Assembly: GCF_003855095.1 (NCBI RefSeq)
Contig: NZ_CP033972.1
Location: 5,642,001-5,706,000, forward strand
Direction: 5' to 3'
Origin: Gordonia insulae
GTDB taxonomy: Bacteria > Actinomycetota > Actinomycetes > Mycobacteriales > Mycobacteriaceae
DNA: 64,000 nt
Shown here: in pieces, positions 38,451 to 47,908 of the stretch
Layout of the letters: each line of letters opens with the position of its first letter
How positions within the stretch are numbered: position 1 is the first letter of the stretch
Translations under genes and position numbers: made by a program
Notes under the pieces: generated by a model
What the model was told of the DNA's origin: nothing
Database searches by the model: none
Seen by the model: the letters and a program-made list of their open reading frames with translations, nothing else

Positions 38451-41400
38451 ATGGCCAGACGCAGCACCGCACACCCCACGGGTGAGACGCGGACCGCACG
38501 CGTTGCTGCCGGCGCCGGTCAACCGGCCCGATCGGGCGGGGGCACCGCGCTGCGCACTCGGCTGATCGCGACCCGCGCGGCCGACGACCGCGTGCGGATC
38601 TGGCCACCGGACGTGCAGGCGGTGATCGGCGGGGCAGCGGCCGCCGATCCCGGACAGCCGTGGTCGCCGGTGCGGGTGCACGGCGGGCCGGGTACCGGGA
38701 AGACATCGTTGATCGTGGATGCGGCCGTCTCGCGGCTGCTACGGCCAGGGGTGGACCCCGAGTCGGTGCTGGTGCTGGCGTCCTCGCGGCGGGCGGCCGC
38801 GTCGTTGCGTGAGGAGATCGCCCGGCGCGTGCTGTCTGCCGGCGCCGGGAGCGGAGCGAGCGGGCCGGGTGGAGCCGGCGCCGGGAGCGGAGCGAGCGGG
38901 CCGAATGGAGGTGGCGCCGGGAGCGGAGCGAGCGGGCCGAATGGAGGCGGCGCCGGGAGCGGAGCGAGCGGGCCGGCGGATGACGCGGAGAGTCGTGCGC
39001 TGCGGGAACCGTTGGTGCGCACCGTTCATTCGTACGCGTTCGCGATCCTGCGCTTGCAGGCGTCGGTACACGGCAATCCGCCGCCGCGCCTGATCACCGG
39101 CTCCGAGCAGGACATGGTGCTGCGGGAACTCCTCGCGGGCGACATCGACGACGGCGCCGGGTACTGGCCGGAGCGGCTGCGGCCGGCGCTGGGGACCGAC
39201 GGGTTCGCCCAGGCGTTGCGCGACCTGATGATGCGGGCGGCCGAGCGTGGGGTCGGCCCGGAGGAGCTGTCCGCACTCGGCCGGAAGCATCGCCGGCCGG
39301 AGTGGGTGGCGGCCGGGCACGCCTATGCCCAGTACGAGCAGAACATGCTGTTGCGGGGTGTGGTCGGGGCGGACGCGCCGGGCGCATCGGCCCCCGCGGT
39401 CGACGCCGCGGAGCTGGTCGGCTCGGCCTTGTCGGCGTTCGCCACCGATCCGGATCTGCTGGCCGGGCAGCGTCGTCGCATCCGACACCTTCTCGTCGAC
39501 GATGCACAGCACCTCGATCCGCAGGCGGCCGCGCTCGTGACGCTGATCGGCACCGGTACCGACTCGACGATCATCGCGGCCGACACCGACCAGTCGGTGT
39601 TCGGCTTTCGCGGTGCCAGCCCGCGGTTCGCCGACGGGCTCGTCGAGGCCGGGTCGTCGCGGGACATCGTGCTGGATCAGGCTTTTCGGAATCATCCCGC
39701 GATCGCCGCGGTGGGTGCGGCGTTGGCCGGACGTCTGCCGGGTGCACGGCCGCACCCGTTTCCGGGCCCGGTCGCCGGGACCGGCGACGCGACTTCCGAT
39801 GACGGTGCCGCGCCGGACGGTGCCACGCTCGACGGTGCCGAGGTCAAGGTGTTCAGTTCGGGGGCCAAGGAGGCCACCGCCGTCGCCGACCTGCTGCGGC
39901 GTGCGCATCTCTTCGACGGCGTCCCGTGGTCGAGGATGGCGGTGATCGTGCGGTCGGTGCCGCTGGCATTGCCTGCGTTGCGTCGGGCATTCCGCTCGGC
40001 CGGGGTGCCGGTCACCACGCCGACCAGCGATCTGCCGCTGCACCGGCAGCGGGCCGTCACCGCGCTGGTGCAGGTGTTGCGGGTCGTCGCGGCACGGGAA
40101 CTCACCGATGACGACGCGGTCGAGGCGTTCGGCGTCGACGATGCGGTGGCCCTGTTGTCCGGACCGATCGGGGGAGCGGATCCGGGAGCGATGCGTCGCC
40201 TGCGGCGAGGTGTCCGTCGGTTCGACGAGCGCGCTGGGGGTGGGGCGGCCACCGATTCGCTGATCGCGTTGCGCCGCGCGATCCTCGACGGCGACGAGGC
40301 CGCTCGTTATCTGGCGGCGTTGTCGGATGCCGAGGCGCGGCCGCTCGTGCGGGTGCTGGACGTGGTGGAGGCCGCCGATCGGGTGCATCGTGCGCGGCGC
40401 GGCGTCGAGGAAACCCTGTGGGCCGCTTGGCAGGCCACCGGGTTGGAGCGCCGCTGGGCGGCGGGTGCGATCCGCGGCGGTCCGGCGGGGGAGCAGGCCG
40501 ATCGTGACCTCGATGCGGTGATGGCGATGTTCGAGGCGGTCGCCAACTTCGCCGACACCTTGCCGGCCGCCGGGCCGGCGGGGTTCGTGCGCTACATCTC
40601 GGCGCTGCAGATCCCCCGGGACAGCAGGGTGGCGGGGTCGGCCGCCGACGCGGTCACGGTGCTGTCGGCGCATGCCGCGGCGGGCCGGGAGTGGGATGTC
40701 GTCGCGGTGGCGGGTGTGCTGGACGGGCTCTGGCCGTCGCTGCGCAGTCGGGGCAGCGTGCTCGGTACGGGGCAACTCGTCGATCTGCTCGACGGTATGG
40801 ACCCGGACGCGTTGGACACGGTGGCGCGGACGACGTCGGCGCTGGCGGACGAGCGCCGCCTGTTGCTGGTGGCCTGTACCCGGGCTCGACGTCGGTTGCT
40901 GGTCACGGCGGTGGAGGACGGTGGCGGGGATGCCTCGCCGTCGCGTTTCGTCGGCGAGATCGCCGAGGCGATCGCGCGGTGGCGCGGTGGGCCGGTCGCC
41001 GACTCCGATGAGGTGTCCGACGCGCAGATCGTCGAGCCGCCACTGGATCCCGGGGTCGACCGGGTGTTGTCGCTGCCGTCGTTGATCGCGACGTTGCGGT
41101 CGGCGGTGGTGGCCGGCGCCGGGAGCGGCGCGGACGAGCTCGACGCGCGGACCCGGGCGGCGGCGGAACTGCTTGCCGAGCTTGCGGATTCGGACATACC
41201 GGGTGCGTCGCCGAAGGACTGGTATGGCCTGGCCGGTCCGAGTACCGCGGCCGCGTTGTGGACGCCCGACCGTGGTCCGGTGACGTTGTCGCCGTCGAAT
41301 GTCGAGGCCTTGACCCGGTGCTCACTGCGGTGGGTTCTCGAACGTCATGGTGGCCGGGACGGCGACGGGACCCCGGCGCTGACGGGCACGTTGGTGCACA

Positions 41401-42086
41401 CGCTCGTCCAAGCGGTGGCCGGGCAGATCGAACCCGCCGAGGTGACCGCCGCCCTGCGCGGTATCTGGGATCGTGTCGACACCGGCGCCGCATGGTATTC
41501 GGTGCGGGAACTCGAGCGCGCCGAGGCGATGCTGACCAATTTCCGTGACTGGCTGCGGATGTCCCGCGACGATCTGGCCGAGCTCGGTGTGGAGGCGGAG
41601 ATCGATGCGACGGTGCCGGCGGATTCCGGCGCCGACGGTGCCGAGGACCCGGATGCCGCGGACGTGCCGGTGCGGTTGCGTGGCCGCATCGACCGACTCG
41701 AGCGCGACCGGCAGGGGCGGCCCGTGGTGGTCGACGTCAAGACCGCGAAGACCGCGATCTCCAAGGCGGATGCGCAGGATCACGCCCAGCTGGCCACCTA
41801 TCAGCTCGCGCTCGCGCTGGGCGGCGTCGAGGGAGCGAACACCGAGCCCGGCGGCGGCCGCCTGGTGTACGTGTCGGCGGCCAACCGGAACACCGGCGCC
41901 ACCGAGCGCGCCCAGGATGCACTCACCCCCGACCGGGTCGAAGAGTGGATCTCGGTGGTGCGCAAGGCCGCTCGGGCCAGTGTCGGACCGGATTTCGCGG
42001 CCACCCGCAACCCCGGGTGTGCCCATTGCGCGTTGGTGACGAGCTGTCCCGCACAGCTGCGCGGCAAGACGGTGATCGATGACTGA
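38451..42086 (+). CDS. adnA: Helicase-nuclease subunit AdnA
   Basis: A 1211-residue UvrD-like motor fused to a RecB-type nuclease, orthologous to Rv3202c. The P loop is VHGGPGTGKTSLIV (~80-93). Motif II reads LLVDDAQHLDP, departing from DExQD, as expected for the weaker motor of the pair. The C-terminal nuclease has RLRGRIDRLE and VVDVKTAKT with the metal-binding Asp and Lys, and a [4Fe-4S] clamp formed by LTRCSLRW and GCAHCALVTSC. With AdnB it resects double-strand breaks. It is unusually long owing to a Gly/Ala/Ser repeat at residues ~131-178. It overlaps adnB by eight bases. Confidence 0.93.
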   Translation: MARRSTAHPTGETRTARVAAGAGQPARSGGGTALRTRLIATRAADDRVRIWPPDVQAVIGGAAAADPGQPWSPVRVHGGPGTGKTSLIVDAAVSRLLRPGVDPESVLVLASSRRAAASLREEIARRVLSAGAGSGASGPGGAGAGSGASGPNGGGAGSGASGPNGGGAGSGASGPADDAESRALREPLVRTVHSYAFAILRLQASVHGNPPPRLITGSEQDMVLRELLAGDIDDGAGYWPERLRPALGTDGFAQALRDLMMRAAERGVGPEELSALGRKHRRPEWVAAGHAYAQYEQNMLLRGVVGADAPGASAPAVDAAELVGSALSAFATDPDLLAGQRRRIRHLLVDDAQHLDPQAAALVTLIGTGTDSTIIAADTDQSVFGFRGASPRFADGLVEAGSSRDIVLDQAFRNHPAIAAVGAALAGRLPGARPHPFPGPVAGTGDATSDDGAAPDGATLDGAEVKVFSSGAKEATAVADLLRRAHLFDGVPWSRMAVIVRSVPLALPALRRAFRSAGVPVTTPTSDLPLHRQRAVTALVQVLRVVAARELTDDDAVEAFGVDDAVALLSGPIGGADPGAMRRLRRGVRRFDERAGGGAATDSLIALRRAILDGDEAARYLAALSDAEARPLVRVLDVVEAADRVHRARRGVEETLWAAWQATGLERRWAAGAIRGGPAGEQADRDLDAVMAMFEAVANFADTLPAAGPAGFVRYISALQIPRDSRVAGSAADAVTVLSAHAAAGREWDVVAVAGVLDGLWPSLRSRGSVLGTGQLVDLLDGMDPDALDTVARTTSALADERRLLLVACTRARRRLLVTAVEDGGGDASPSRFVGEIAEAIARWRGGPVADSDEVSDAQIVEPPLDPGVDRVLSLPSLIATLRSAVVAGAGSGADELDARTRAAAELLAELADSDIPGASPKDWYGLAGPSTAAALWTPDRGPVTLSPSNVEALTRCSLRWVLERHGGRDGDGTPALTGTLVHTLVQAVAGQIEPAEVTAALRGIWDRVDTGAAWYSVRELERAEAMLTNFRDWLRMSRDDLAELGVEAEIDATVPADSGADGAEDPDAADVPVRLRGRIDRLERDRQGRPVVVDVKTAKTAISKADAQDHAQLATYQLALALGGVEGANTEPGGGRLVYVSAANRNTGATERAQDALTPDRVEEWISVVRKAARASVGPDFAATRNPGCAHCALVTSCPAQLRGKTVIDD
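38841..38984 (+). repeat. Four tandem 36-base repeats inside adnA
   Basis: Copies begin at 38841, 38877, 38913 and 38949. Each has an identical 27-base core containing GGGAGCGGAGCGAGCGGGCC and a variable 9-base end. The 36-base unit keeps the frame and codes for a 12-residue unit with GAGSGASGP. A partial copy (GCCGGCGCCGGGAGCGG) recurs at about 41113 in the same gene. Copy number is likely to vary between strains. Confidence 0.92.
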
Positions 42087-45000
42087 CCGTGGGGGTGATC
42101 CGATGATCTCGGCGGTGGCGCTGGCCGCCGCGCTCGGACTGCCACCACCGACGCCGGAGCAGGTGTCGGTGATCGAGGCGCCGATGGAGCCTGTGCTGGT
42201 CGTTGCGGGTGCGGGTGCCGGCAAGACCGAGACCATGGCGTCGCGGGTGGTGTGGCTGGTCGCGAACGGTCTGGTCGCGCCGGACGAGGTGCTCGGTCTC
42301 ACCTTCACCCGCAAGGCGGCCAGTGAGCTCGGGGCGCGAATCCGGCGGCGTCTGTCGATGCTGGCCGGGTCGCCCGCGCTGCGTCATTGGGATCCCGACG
42401 GAACCATCGCCGCCCGGCTCAGCGGCGGTGACCCCGAAGTGGGTACCTATCACGCGTATGCGGGCCGCCTGATCTCCGACTACGGACTGCTGCTGCCAGT
42501 GGAACCCAATTCGACCCTGCTGTCGGAGACCGAGCTGTGGCAGATGGCATTCGCGGTGGTCGCGAACTGGACGGGCGAGCTGAACACGACGAAGGTGCCC
42601 GCGAGCGTGACCGAGGCGGTCCTGAAGCTGTACGGCGAGATGTCCGAGCACCTCGTCGATGTCGCCGATCTGCGACGTGCGGGTGATGATCTGTATCGGC
42701 TTGTCGACACGTTGCCGAAGGGACCCCGGCAGCGCGACACCCCGACTCAGGCGCTGCTGAAGGTCCGGGACGTGATAGATGAACGGCGCGAGCTGATCCC
42801 GATGGTGGAGGCGCTGGCGGAGACGATGCGTGCCGCGACGGCGCTGGATTTCGGCAGTCAGATGTCGCTGGCCGCGCGGCTTGTCATGCAGAATCCGGAA
42901 GTGGCCGACGCGGAGCGTGAATCGTTCCGTGCGGTGCTGCTCGACGAGTATCAGGACACCGGGCATTCACAGCGGATGCTGCTGGCCACGCTGTTCGGGG
43001 TCGCTCCCGCCGGCCCTCCCGGGACGGCCGGCGCTGCGAGCGGTGCCCGGCCGGGCATCGCCGTCACGGCGGTCGGCGATCCGATCCAGTCCATCTACGG
43101 GTGGCGCGGCGCGTCGGCGGCCAACCTGCCCCGGTTCACCGACGACTTCCGGCAGTCCGATTCCTCACCGGCTGTCCGGCTGGAACTGTTGACGAGTTGG
43201 CGCAACGCCGTGCACGCCCTGCGGCTGGCGAACGAGACGTCGGAGGAACTGCGTCGTCGCGGTATCCCGGTCAGCGTGTTGCGGCCGCGGCCGGACGCCC
43301 CGCTGGGCACGGTGCATCTGGCCCTGACCGACACCGTCGTGGACGAGCGGAGGTGGATCGCCGATCACGTCGAGCAGCATTACCGGTCCGCGGAGGCTGC
43401 CGGCGAGGCACCGCCCACCACGGCGATCCTGGTGCGGCGCAACGAGGATTCGGCGCCGTTGGCTGCCGAGCTGGAGAGCCGGGGCATCCCGGCCGAGGTC
43501 GTCGGCATCGGCGGGCTGCTGCACGTGCCGGAGATCGAGGACATCGTCGCCATGTTGCGGGTCATCGCCGACCCGATGGCCGGGACCGCGGCGATGCGGT
43601 TGTTGACCGGCGCCCGATGGCAGCTCGGCGCCGGTGACCTGGCGGCGTTGTGGCAGCGGGCCCGCGAGCTCGCCGTCGTCGATTTCAACGCCTCGAACGG
43701 CGTGGTCGCGACGCGTGCGGAACTCGATGCGGCGCTCGACGCCGTGTTGCCGACCGAGATCGTCGACCGGGCCGGGATCGCCGATGCCATCGTCGATCCC
43801 GGTGATGCGAGCCGCTACAGCACAGAGGGTTTCGCACGAATCCGCGCGTTCGGCGGACAGCTGGAATCGCTGCGGCGCCGGATCGGTCAGCCACTGCCGG
43901 AACTGGTCGCCGACGTCGAGCACACGATCGGCGTGGCCGTCGAGGCGCAGATCCGGGCCCACCGGATGCGTGGCGCCATCACCGGCCGTGAGCACCTCGA
44001 CGCGTTCGCCGATTACGTGACGACCTACGCGGACCGGCCGGGCGCGAATCTGCCCGGGCTGCTGGGCTTTCTGGACACGGCGGAGACCATCGAGAAAGGG
44101 CTGGAACCCGGGCGGATCGAGGTTGCCGAGCAACGGGTGCAGATCCTCACCGTGCACGCGGCGAAGGGTCTCGAGTGGGATGTCGTCGTGTTGCCCCATC
44201 TGAGTCAGGGCATCTTCCCGGGTGGCCGGGCCGACACCACCTGGCTCGGCAGCGCCAAGGAACTGCCCGCCGCGTTGCGTGGCGACCTCGCCGACGGGAC
44301 GAACTCCGAGGGTTTCCCACCGCTGGATCTGCGGGCGGTGTCGGATCGCAAGGAGCTCGAGGCGGCATTGACCGAGCACAAGGAGGCCATCGGGCGGCGC
44401 CGGCTCGAGGAGGACCGCCGGTTGCTCTATGTGGCGCTCACCCGCGCCAAGCAGGCGCTGTTGATCTCGGCGCATCACTGGTCGGAGACGGGGGACAAGC
44501 CACGGGGCGGTTCACTGTTCTTCGACGAACTCCGCACGATCATCGCCGCCACTGTCGCCGATCCCGCGGTCGATTCGTCCGGCATGGTCATCGACGTGGA
44601 CGCGCCCGAACCCGCGGCCGACGCGAGCAACCCGTTGGCCGAACAGGTGGTCAGCGCGGCGTGGCCGCGCGACAACCTGGGGGAGCGTCGGACCGCGGTC
44701 GCCGCCGCCGCGCAGCTGGTCCAGGATGCGATCGCGGAACGGGACGCGCCCGCCCTGTTCGACGCCCCGGCGCCACCCGACGACCCGATCGGCGACGAGG
44801 ACGACGAGATCGCCGCATGGCGTGCGGAAGTGGCCGCGCTCCTCGCCGAACACCACATGACCAATCAGGCCGAGATCGATGTGGAGCTACCGACACATCT
44901 GTCGGTCAGTCAGCTCGTCGAACTCGACGCGGACGAGGCGGCATTCGCCCGGCGCCTGCGCCGGCCCGTTCCGTTCCAACCCAATCCGACGGCCCGGCGG

Positions 45001-45471
45001 GGCACCGCCTTTCACGCCTGGGTCGAGCGTTGGTTCGGTGCGACCCGGTTGCTCGATGTCGATGAGCTGCCGGGTGCCGCCGATGCGACGGCGACGCCGG
45101 ACGCCGATCTCGAGCAGCTGCGTGAGGCGTTCCTGGCATCGCGCTGGGCCCAGCGCAGCCCGACGGAGGTGGAGGTGCCGTTCGAGACGGTGATCGGCCC
45201 GACGGTGATCCGCGGGCGGATCGACGCCGTGTTCGCCGAGCCGGACGGTGGATGGTTGGTGGTGGACTGGAAGACCGGGTCGGTACCCGAACCGGCGCGC
45301 CGTGAGTCGCTGTTCGTCCAGCTGGCCGCCTATCGGATCGCCTGGGCCCAACTCGCCGGCGTCCCGCTCGACAAGGTGCGGGCCGCGTTCCACTATGTGC
45401 GGTCGGGTCACACCCTGGAACCGGACGATTTGCCCGACCGTGCGGCACTCGGCGCACTGCTCGCGAAATGA
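42079..45471 (+). CDS. adnB: Helicase-nuclease subunit AdnB
   Basis: A 1130-residue partner of AdnA, orthologous to Rv3201c, and the stronger motor. Walker A is VVAGAGAGKTETMAS, motif Ia FTRKAASELGARI, motif II LLDEYQDTGHSQ, motif III GDPIQSIYGWRGA, motif V VHAAKGLEWDVV and motif VI YVALTRAKQALLIS. The C-terminal nuclease domain has RGTAFHAWVERW, VIRGRIDAVF and LVVDWKTG. The complex unwinds and degrades DNA ends and feeds recombination; it replaces RecBCD in actinobacteria. It is followed 42 bases later by the channel gene. Confidence 0.95.
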   Translation: MTDRGGDPMISAVALAAALGLPPPTPEQVSVIEAPMEPVLVVAGAGAGKTETMASRVVWLVANGLVAPDEVLGLTFTRKAASELGARIRRRLSMLAGSPALRHWDPDGTIAARLSGGDPEVGTYHAYAGRLISDYGLLLPVEPNSTLLSETELWQMAFAVVANWTGELNTTKVPASVTEAVLKLYGEMSEHLVDVADLRRAGDDLYRLVDTLPKGPRQRDTPTQALLKVRDVIDERRELIPMVEALAETMRAATALDFGSQMSLAARLVMQNPEVADAERESFRAVLLDEYQDTGHSQRMLLATLFGVAPAGPPGTAGAASGARPGIAVTAVGDPIQSIYGWRGASAANLPRFTDDFRQSDSSPAVRLELLTSWRNAVHALRLANETSEELRRRGIPVSVLRPRPDAPLGTVHLALTDTVVDERRWIADHVEQHYRSAEAAGEAPPTTAILVRRNEDSAPLAAELESRGIPAEVVGIGGLLHVPEIEDIVAMLRVIADPMAGTAAMRLLTGARWQLGAGDLAALWQRARELAVVDFNASNGVVATRAELDAALDAVLPTEIVDRAGIADAIVDPGDASRYSTEGFARIRAFGGQLESLRRRIGQPLPELVADVEHTIGVAVEAQIRAHRMRGAITGREHLDAFADYVTTYADRPGANLPGLLGFLDTAETIEKGLEPGRIEVAEQRVQILTVHAAKGLEWDVVVLPHLSQGIFPGGRADTTWLGSAKELPAALRGDLADGTNSEGFPPLDLRAVSDRKELEAALTEHKEAIGRRRLEEDRRLLYVALTRAKQALLISAHHWSETGDKPRGGSLFFDELRTIIAATVADPAVDSSGMVIDVDAPEPAADASNPLAEQVVSAAWPRDNLGERRTAVAAAAQLVQDAIAERDAPALFDAPAPPDDPIGDEDDEIAAWRAEVAALLAEHHMTNQAEIDVELPTHLSVSQLVELDADEAAFARRLRRPVPFQPNPTARRGTAFHAWVERWFGATRLLDVDELPGAADATATPDADLEQLREAFLASRWAQRSPTEVEVPFETVIGPTVIRGRIDAVFAEPDGGWLVVDWKTGSVPEPARRESLFVQLAAYRIAWAQLAGVPLDKVRAAFHYVRSGHTLEPDDLPDRAALGALLAK

Positions 45472-45513
45472 GCTACATTCGGCACTTGTGAAGAGACGTC
45501 AGGCGGGATGCTG

Positions 45514-46584
45514 ATGGCGAAGCGTGGCTTTCGTCGTCGCCTGCGTGGTGAGGAACTCTACGACCGGCCCGACTACGCGTTGGTGGGCGTCGTCCGGATT
45601 CCCGAGTTGCAGCAGAGCCCGGGACGCGCCATCGGCAAGCGGGTGGTGTTCGCCGTCGTCGCGCTGTTCGCGACCGCGATCATCGTCTATCTCGACCGTG
45701 ACGGCTACCGGGATGTGCAGGACAACCCGCTGTCGTTCCTCGACGCGATGTACTACTCCGCGGTGACCCTGTCGACCACCGGCTACGGTGACATCACGCC
45801 GTTCAGTCCCTCGGCCCGATTGATCAACCTGCTCATCATCACCCCGCTGCGTGTGCTGTTCCTGATCGTGCTGATCGGCACCACACTGGAGGTGCTGACC
45901 GAGCGGTCCCGACAGGCACTCAAGATCCAGCGGTGGAGGAACAGCGTGCGCAACCACACGGTCGTCATCGGATTCGGCACCAAGGGCCGGACCGCGGTCG
46001 ACGCCATGATCGGCGACGGCATCAAGCCGGCCGAGATCGTCGTCGTCGACGCGAACCCGGACGTTCTCGAGGCGGCCGCCGCCGAGGGCCTCGTCACGGT
46101 TCGTGGTGACGCGACCAAGTCCGACGTGCTGCGTCTGGCCGGGGTGGCGCATGCCTCGAGCATCGTCGTCGCGGCCAACCGTGACGACACGGCGGTCCTG
46201 GCCACGCTGACCGCCCGCGAGCTCAATCCCCGCGCGAAGATCGTGGCCTCGATCCGTGAGTCGGAGAACACCCACCTGATGCGCCAATCCGGCGCCAACT
46301 CCGTGGTGGTGTCGTCGGAGACCGCGGGCCGGCTGCTCGGTATCGCCACCATGACCCCGTCGGTGGTCGAGGTGATCGAGGATCTGCTCACGCCGGATGC
46401 CGGGTATGCGATCGCCGAACGCGAGGTCGATCCCACCGAGACCGGCGGCTCGCCGTCGCACACGCGCGACATCGTGCTCGGGGTGGTGCGCAACGGCGTC
46501 CTGCACCGTGTCGATGACAGCGAGGTGGAGCAGATCGAGGTCGGCGACCGACTGCTCTACGTGCGGAAGGGTAATCAGGACTGA
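45514..46584 (+). CDS. Two-helix potassium channel with TrkA-N (RCK) domain (Rv3200c-like)
   Basis: About 356 residues. Two membrane segments flank the pore loop with selectivity filter TLSTTGYGDITPF (residues ~85-97). The cytoplasmic RCK part has VVIGFGTKGRTAVDAM as its nucleotide-binding fold and ends with a TrkA-C domain (IVLGVVRNGVL, IEVGDRLLYV). The RCK ring gates K+ flow in response to a bound nucleotide or ion. ATG 45514 has GGCGGG at better spacing than ATG 45508. The stop shares one base with the nudC start. Confidence 0.9.
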   Translation: MAKRGFRRRLRGEELYDRPDYALVGVVRIPELQQSPGRAIGKRVVFAVVALFATAIIVYLDRDGYRDVQDNPLSFLDAMYYSAVTLSTTGYGDITPFSPSARLINLLIITPLRVLFLIVLIGTTLEVLTERSRQALKIQRWRNSVRNHTVVIGFGTKGRTAVDAMIGDGIKPAEIVVVDANPDVLEAAAAEGLVTVRGDATKSDVLRLAGVAHASSIVVAANRDDTAVLATLTARELNPRAKIVASIRESENTHLMRQSGANSVVVSSETAGRLLGIATMTPSVVEVIEDLLTPDAGYAIAEREVDPTETGGSPSHTRDIVLGVVRNGVLHRVDDSEVEQIEVGDRLLYVRKGNQD

Positions 46585-47516
46585 TGTCGATGTTCTCGCT
46601 GGACCAACCACCGGTGCTGTCGCGGGCGACGTTCGACCGTGCCGACGAGGTCCGGGACGACCCGGCCCGCATGCTGTCGGGATGGGCGACCGCCCGGGTC
46701 CTGCAGATCGACGGCAACGGCCGTTACCCGGTGACCGAAGACGGCGCGCTGCACTGGATCGCCGCCGCCGACCTGGGGGCCGAGCCGGTGGCCGATGCGG
46801 TGTTCCTCGGCGTCTCCGGGACGGATCTGTGGACCCGCCGGGTCGACCACATCGACGGCCCCACCGACGATCCCCGCCGTGGTGCGCACGGGCTCGACGC
46901 GGACGAGGCCGGCCTGCTGACCACTGCGCTCGGGATCTTGAATTGGCATGCGACGGCTCACTTCTCGCCGGTGGATGGATCGCCGTTGGTCCCCGCGCGC
47001 GGTGGCTGGGTCCGACGGCATGTGGAGACCGGCGTCGACGAGTTCCCCCGCACCGACCCGGCCATCATCACCGTCGTACACGACGGCGGCGACCGGGTCC
47101 TGCTGGGCCGGCAGTCGATCTGGCCCGACGGGTGGTACTCGACGCTCGCCGGGTTCGTCGAGCCCGGTGAGTCGCTCGAACAATGCGTCCGGCGTGAGGT
47201 GCACGAGGAGGTCGGCATCACCGTGTCCGATCCCCGGTATCTGGGCAGCCAGCCGTGGCCGTTTCCGCGGTCGCTGATGCTCGGGTTCGCCGCCATCGGC
47301 GATCCGGACGAGCCGCTGGCCTTCCTGGACGGTGAGATCGGGGACGCTGCCTGGTTCGACCGTGCCGAGGTCCTCGACGCCCTCGAGCAGGGGACCGAGT
47401 GGGTGCGCGCCGACGGCTCCGTCGGCACCGGCACCGACGAACGTCGGCTCCGGCTGCCGGGGTCGATCTCCATCGCGCGGTCGCTGATCTCCGCCTGGGC
47501 GTATTCGGAACCCTGA
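46584..47516 (+). CDS. nudC: NAD(H) pyrophosphatase, NudC type
   Basis: A 310-residue Nudix hydrolase splitting NAD(H) into nicotinamide mononucleotide and AMP, and able to remove NAD caps from RNA. The Nudix box GFVEPGESLEQCVRREVHEE then VG is complete, and SQPWPFPRSLM is the NudC-specific motif. The four zinc cysteines of the E. coli enzyme are absent, as in mycobacterial NudC (Rv3199c). The ATG overlaps the channel stop by one base, making a two-gene unit. Confidence 0.92.
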   Translation: MSMFSLDQPPVLSRATFDRADEVRDDPARMLSGWATARVLQIDGNGRYPVTEDGALHWIAAADLGAEPVADAVFLGVSGTDLWTRRVDHIDGPTDDPRRGAHGLDADEAGLLTTALGILNWHATAHFSPVDGSPLVPARGGWVRRHVETGVDEFPRTDPAIITVVHDGGDRVLLGRQSIWPDGWYSTLAGFVEPGESLEQCVRREVHEEVGITVSDPRYLGSQPWPFPRSLMLGFAAIGDPDEPLAFLDGEIGDAAWFDRAEVLDALEQGTEWVRADGSVGTGTDERRLRLPGSISIARSLISAWAYSEP

Positions 47517-47539
47517 CCGGCCCTGATCTCCCCTGACCG

Positions 47540-47565
47540 GGAACAGTCGGGCGATTCGTGCTGTT
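47540..47565 (+). promoter_or_regulatory. SigH-type promoter of mycoredoxin-1
   Basis: GGAACA (47540-47545), 17 bases, GTT (47563-47565): the same hexamer, spacing and -10 trinucleotide as the promoter before sigH in this window. Transcription would begin near 47571-47573, just before ATG 47575, which argues against the in-frame ATG 47566 as the start. Confidence 0.78.
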
Positions 47566-47574
47566 ATGGATGTC

Positions 47575-47859
47575 ATGAGCAATGTGATCGACGACGACGC
47601 CTCTGCCCGGGTCTCCGAGACCGGTGAGTTGACCATGTACACCACCAGCTGGTGCGGCTACTGCGCGCGGCTGAAAACCGGGCTGAAGAGCCTGGGGTTG
47701 TCCTGGCAGGAAGTCGACATCGAGCTGAACCCCGATGCGGCCGAGTTCGTCGGCAGCGTCAACGGCGGTAATCACGTCGTCCCGACGGTCCTCTACGCCG
47801 ACGGCACCACGGCCACCAACCCCTCGATCGCCGACGTGAAGGCGAAGCTCGGCGTCTGA
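47575..47859 (+). CDS. mrx1: Mycoredoxin-1
   Basis: A 94-residue glutaredoxin-fold protein. The active site is SWCGYC (Cys27, Cys30), the mycoredoxin form; EFVGSVNGGN and VPTVLYADG (cis-Pro loop) are as in Rv3198A. It removes mycothiol from oxidised protein thiols using mycothiol and its reductase. An N-terminal extension of about 17 residues precedes the first beta strand (ELTMYTTS). The start is set by the SigH-type promoter, giving a near-leaderless transcript. uvrD2 follows after 49 bases. Confidence 0.92.
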   Translation: MSNVIDDDASARVSETGELTMYTTSWCGYCARLKTGLKSLGLSWQEVDIELNPDAAEFVGSVNGGNHVVPTVLYADGTTATNPSIADVKAKLGV

Positions 47860-47908
47860 CGCGTCCTCGCGATGTGAGCGTGTCGGCGGGCGGTGGCATA
47901 GTGAACCG

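Noticed and set aside
38841..38984. Regular repeats as a possible CRISPR array
   Set aside because: Units are head-to-tail with only 9 variable bases, lie in frame within adnA and code for a Gly/Ala/Ser linker; no cas genes are present.
47566..47859. ATG 47566 as the mycoredoxin start
   Set aside because: It directly follows the GTT of the SigH-type promoter, so it would lie upstream of the expected transcript start.
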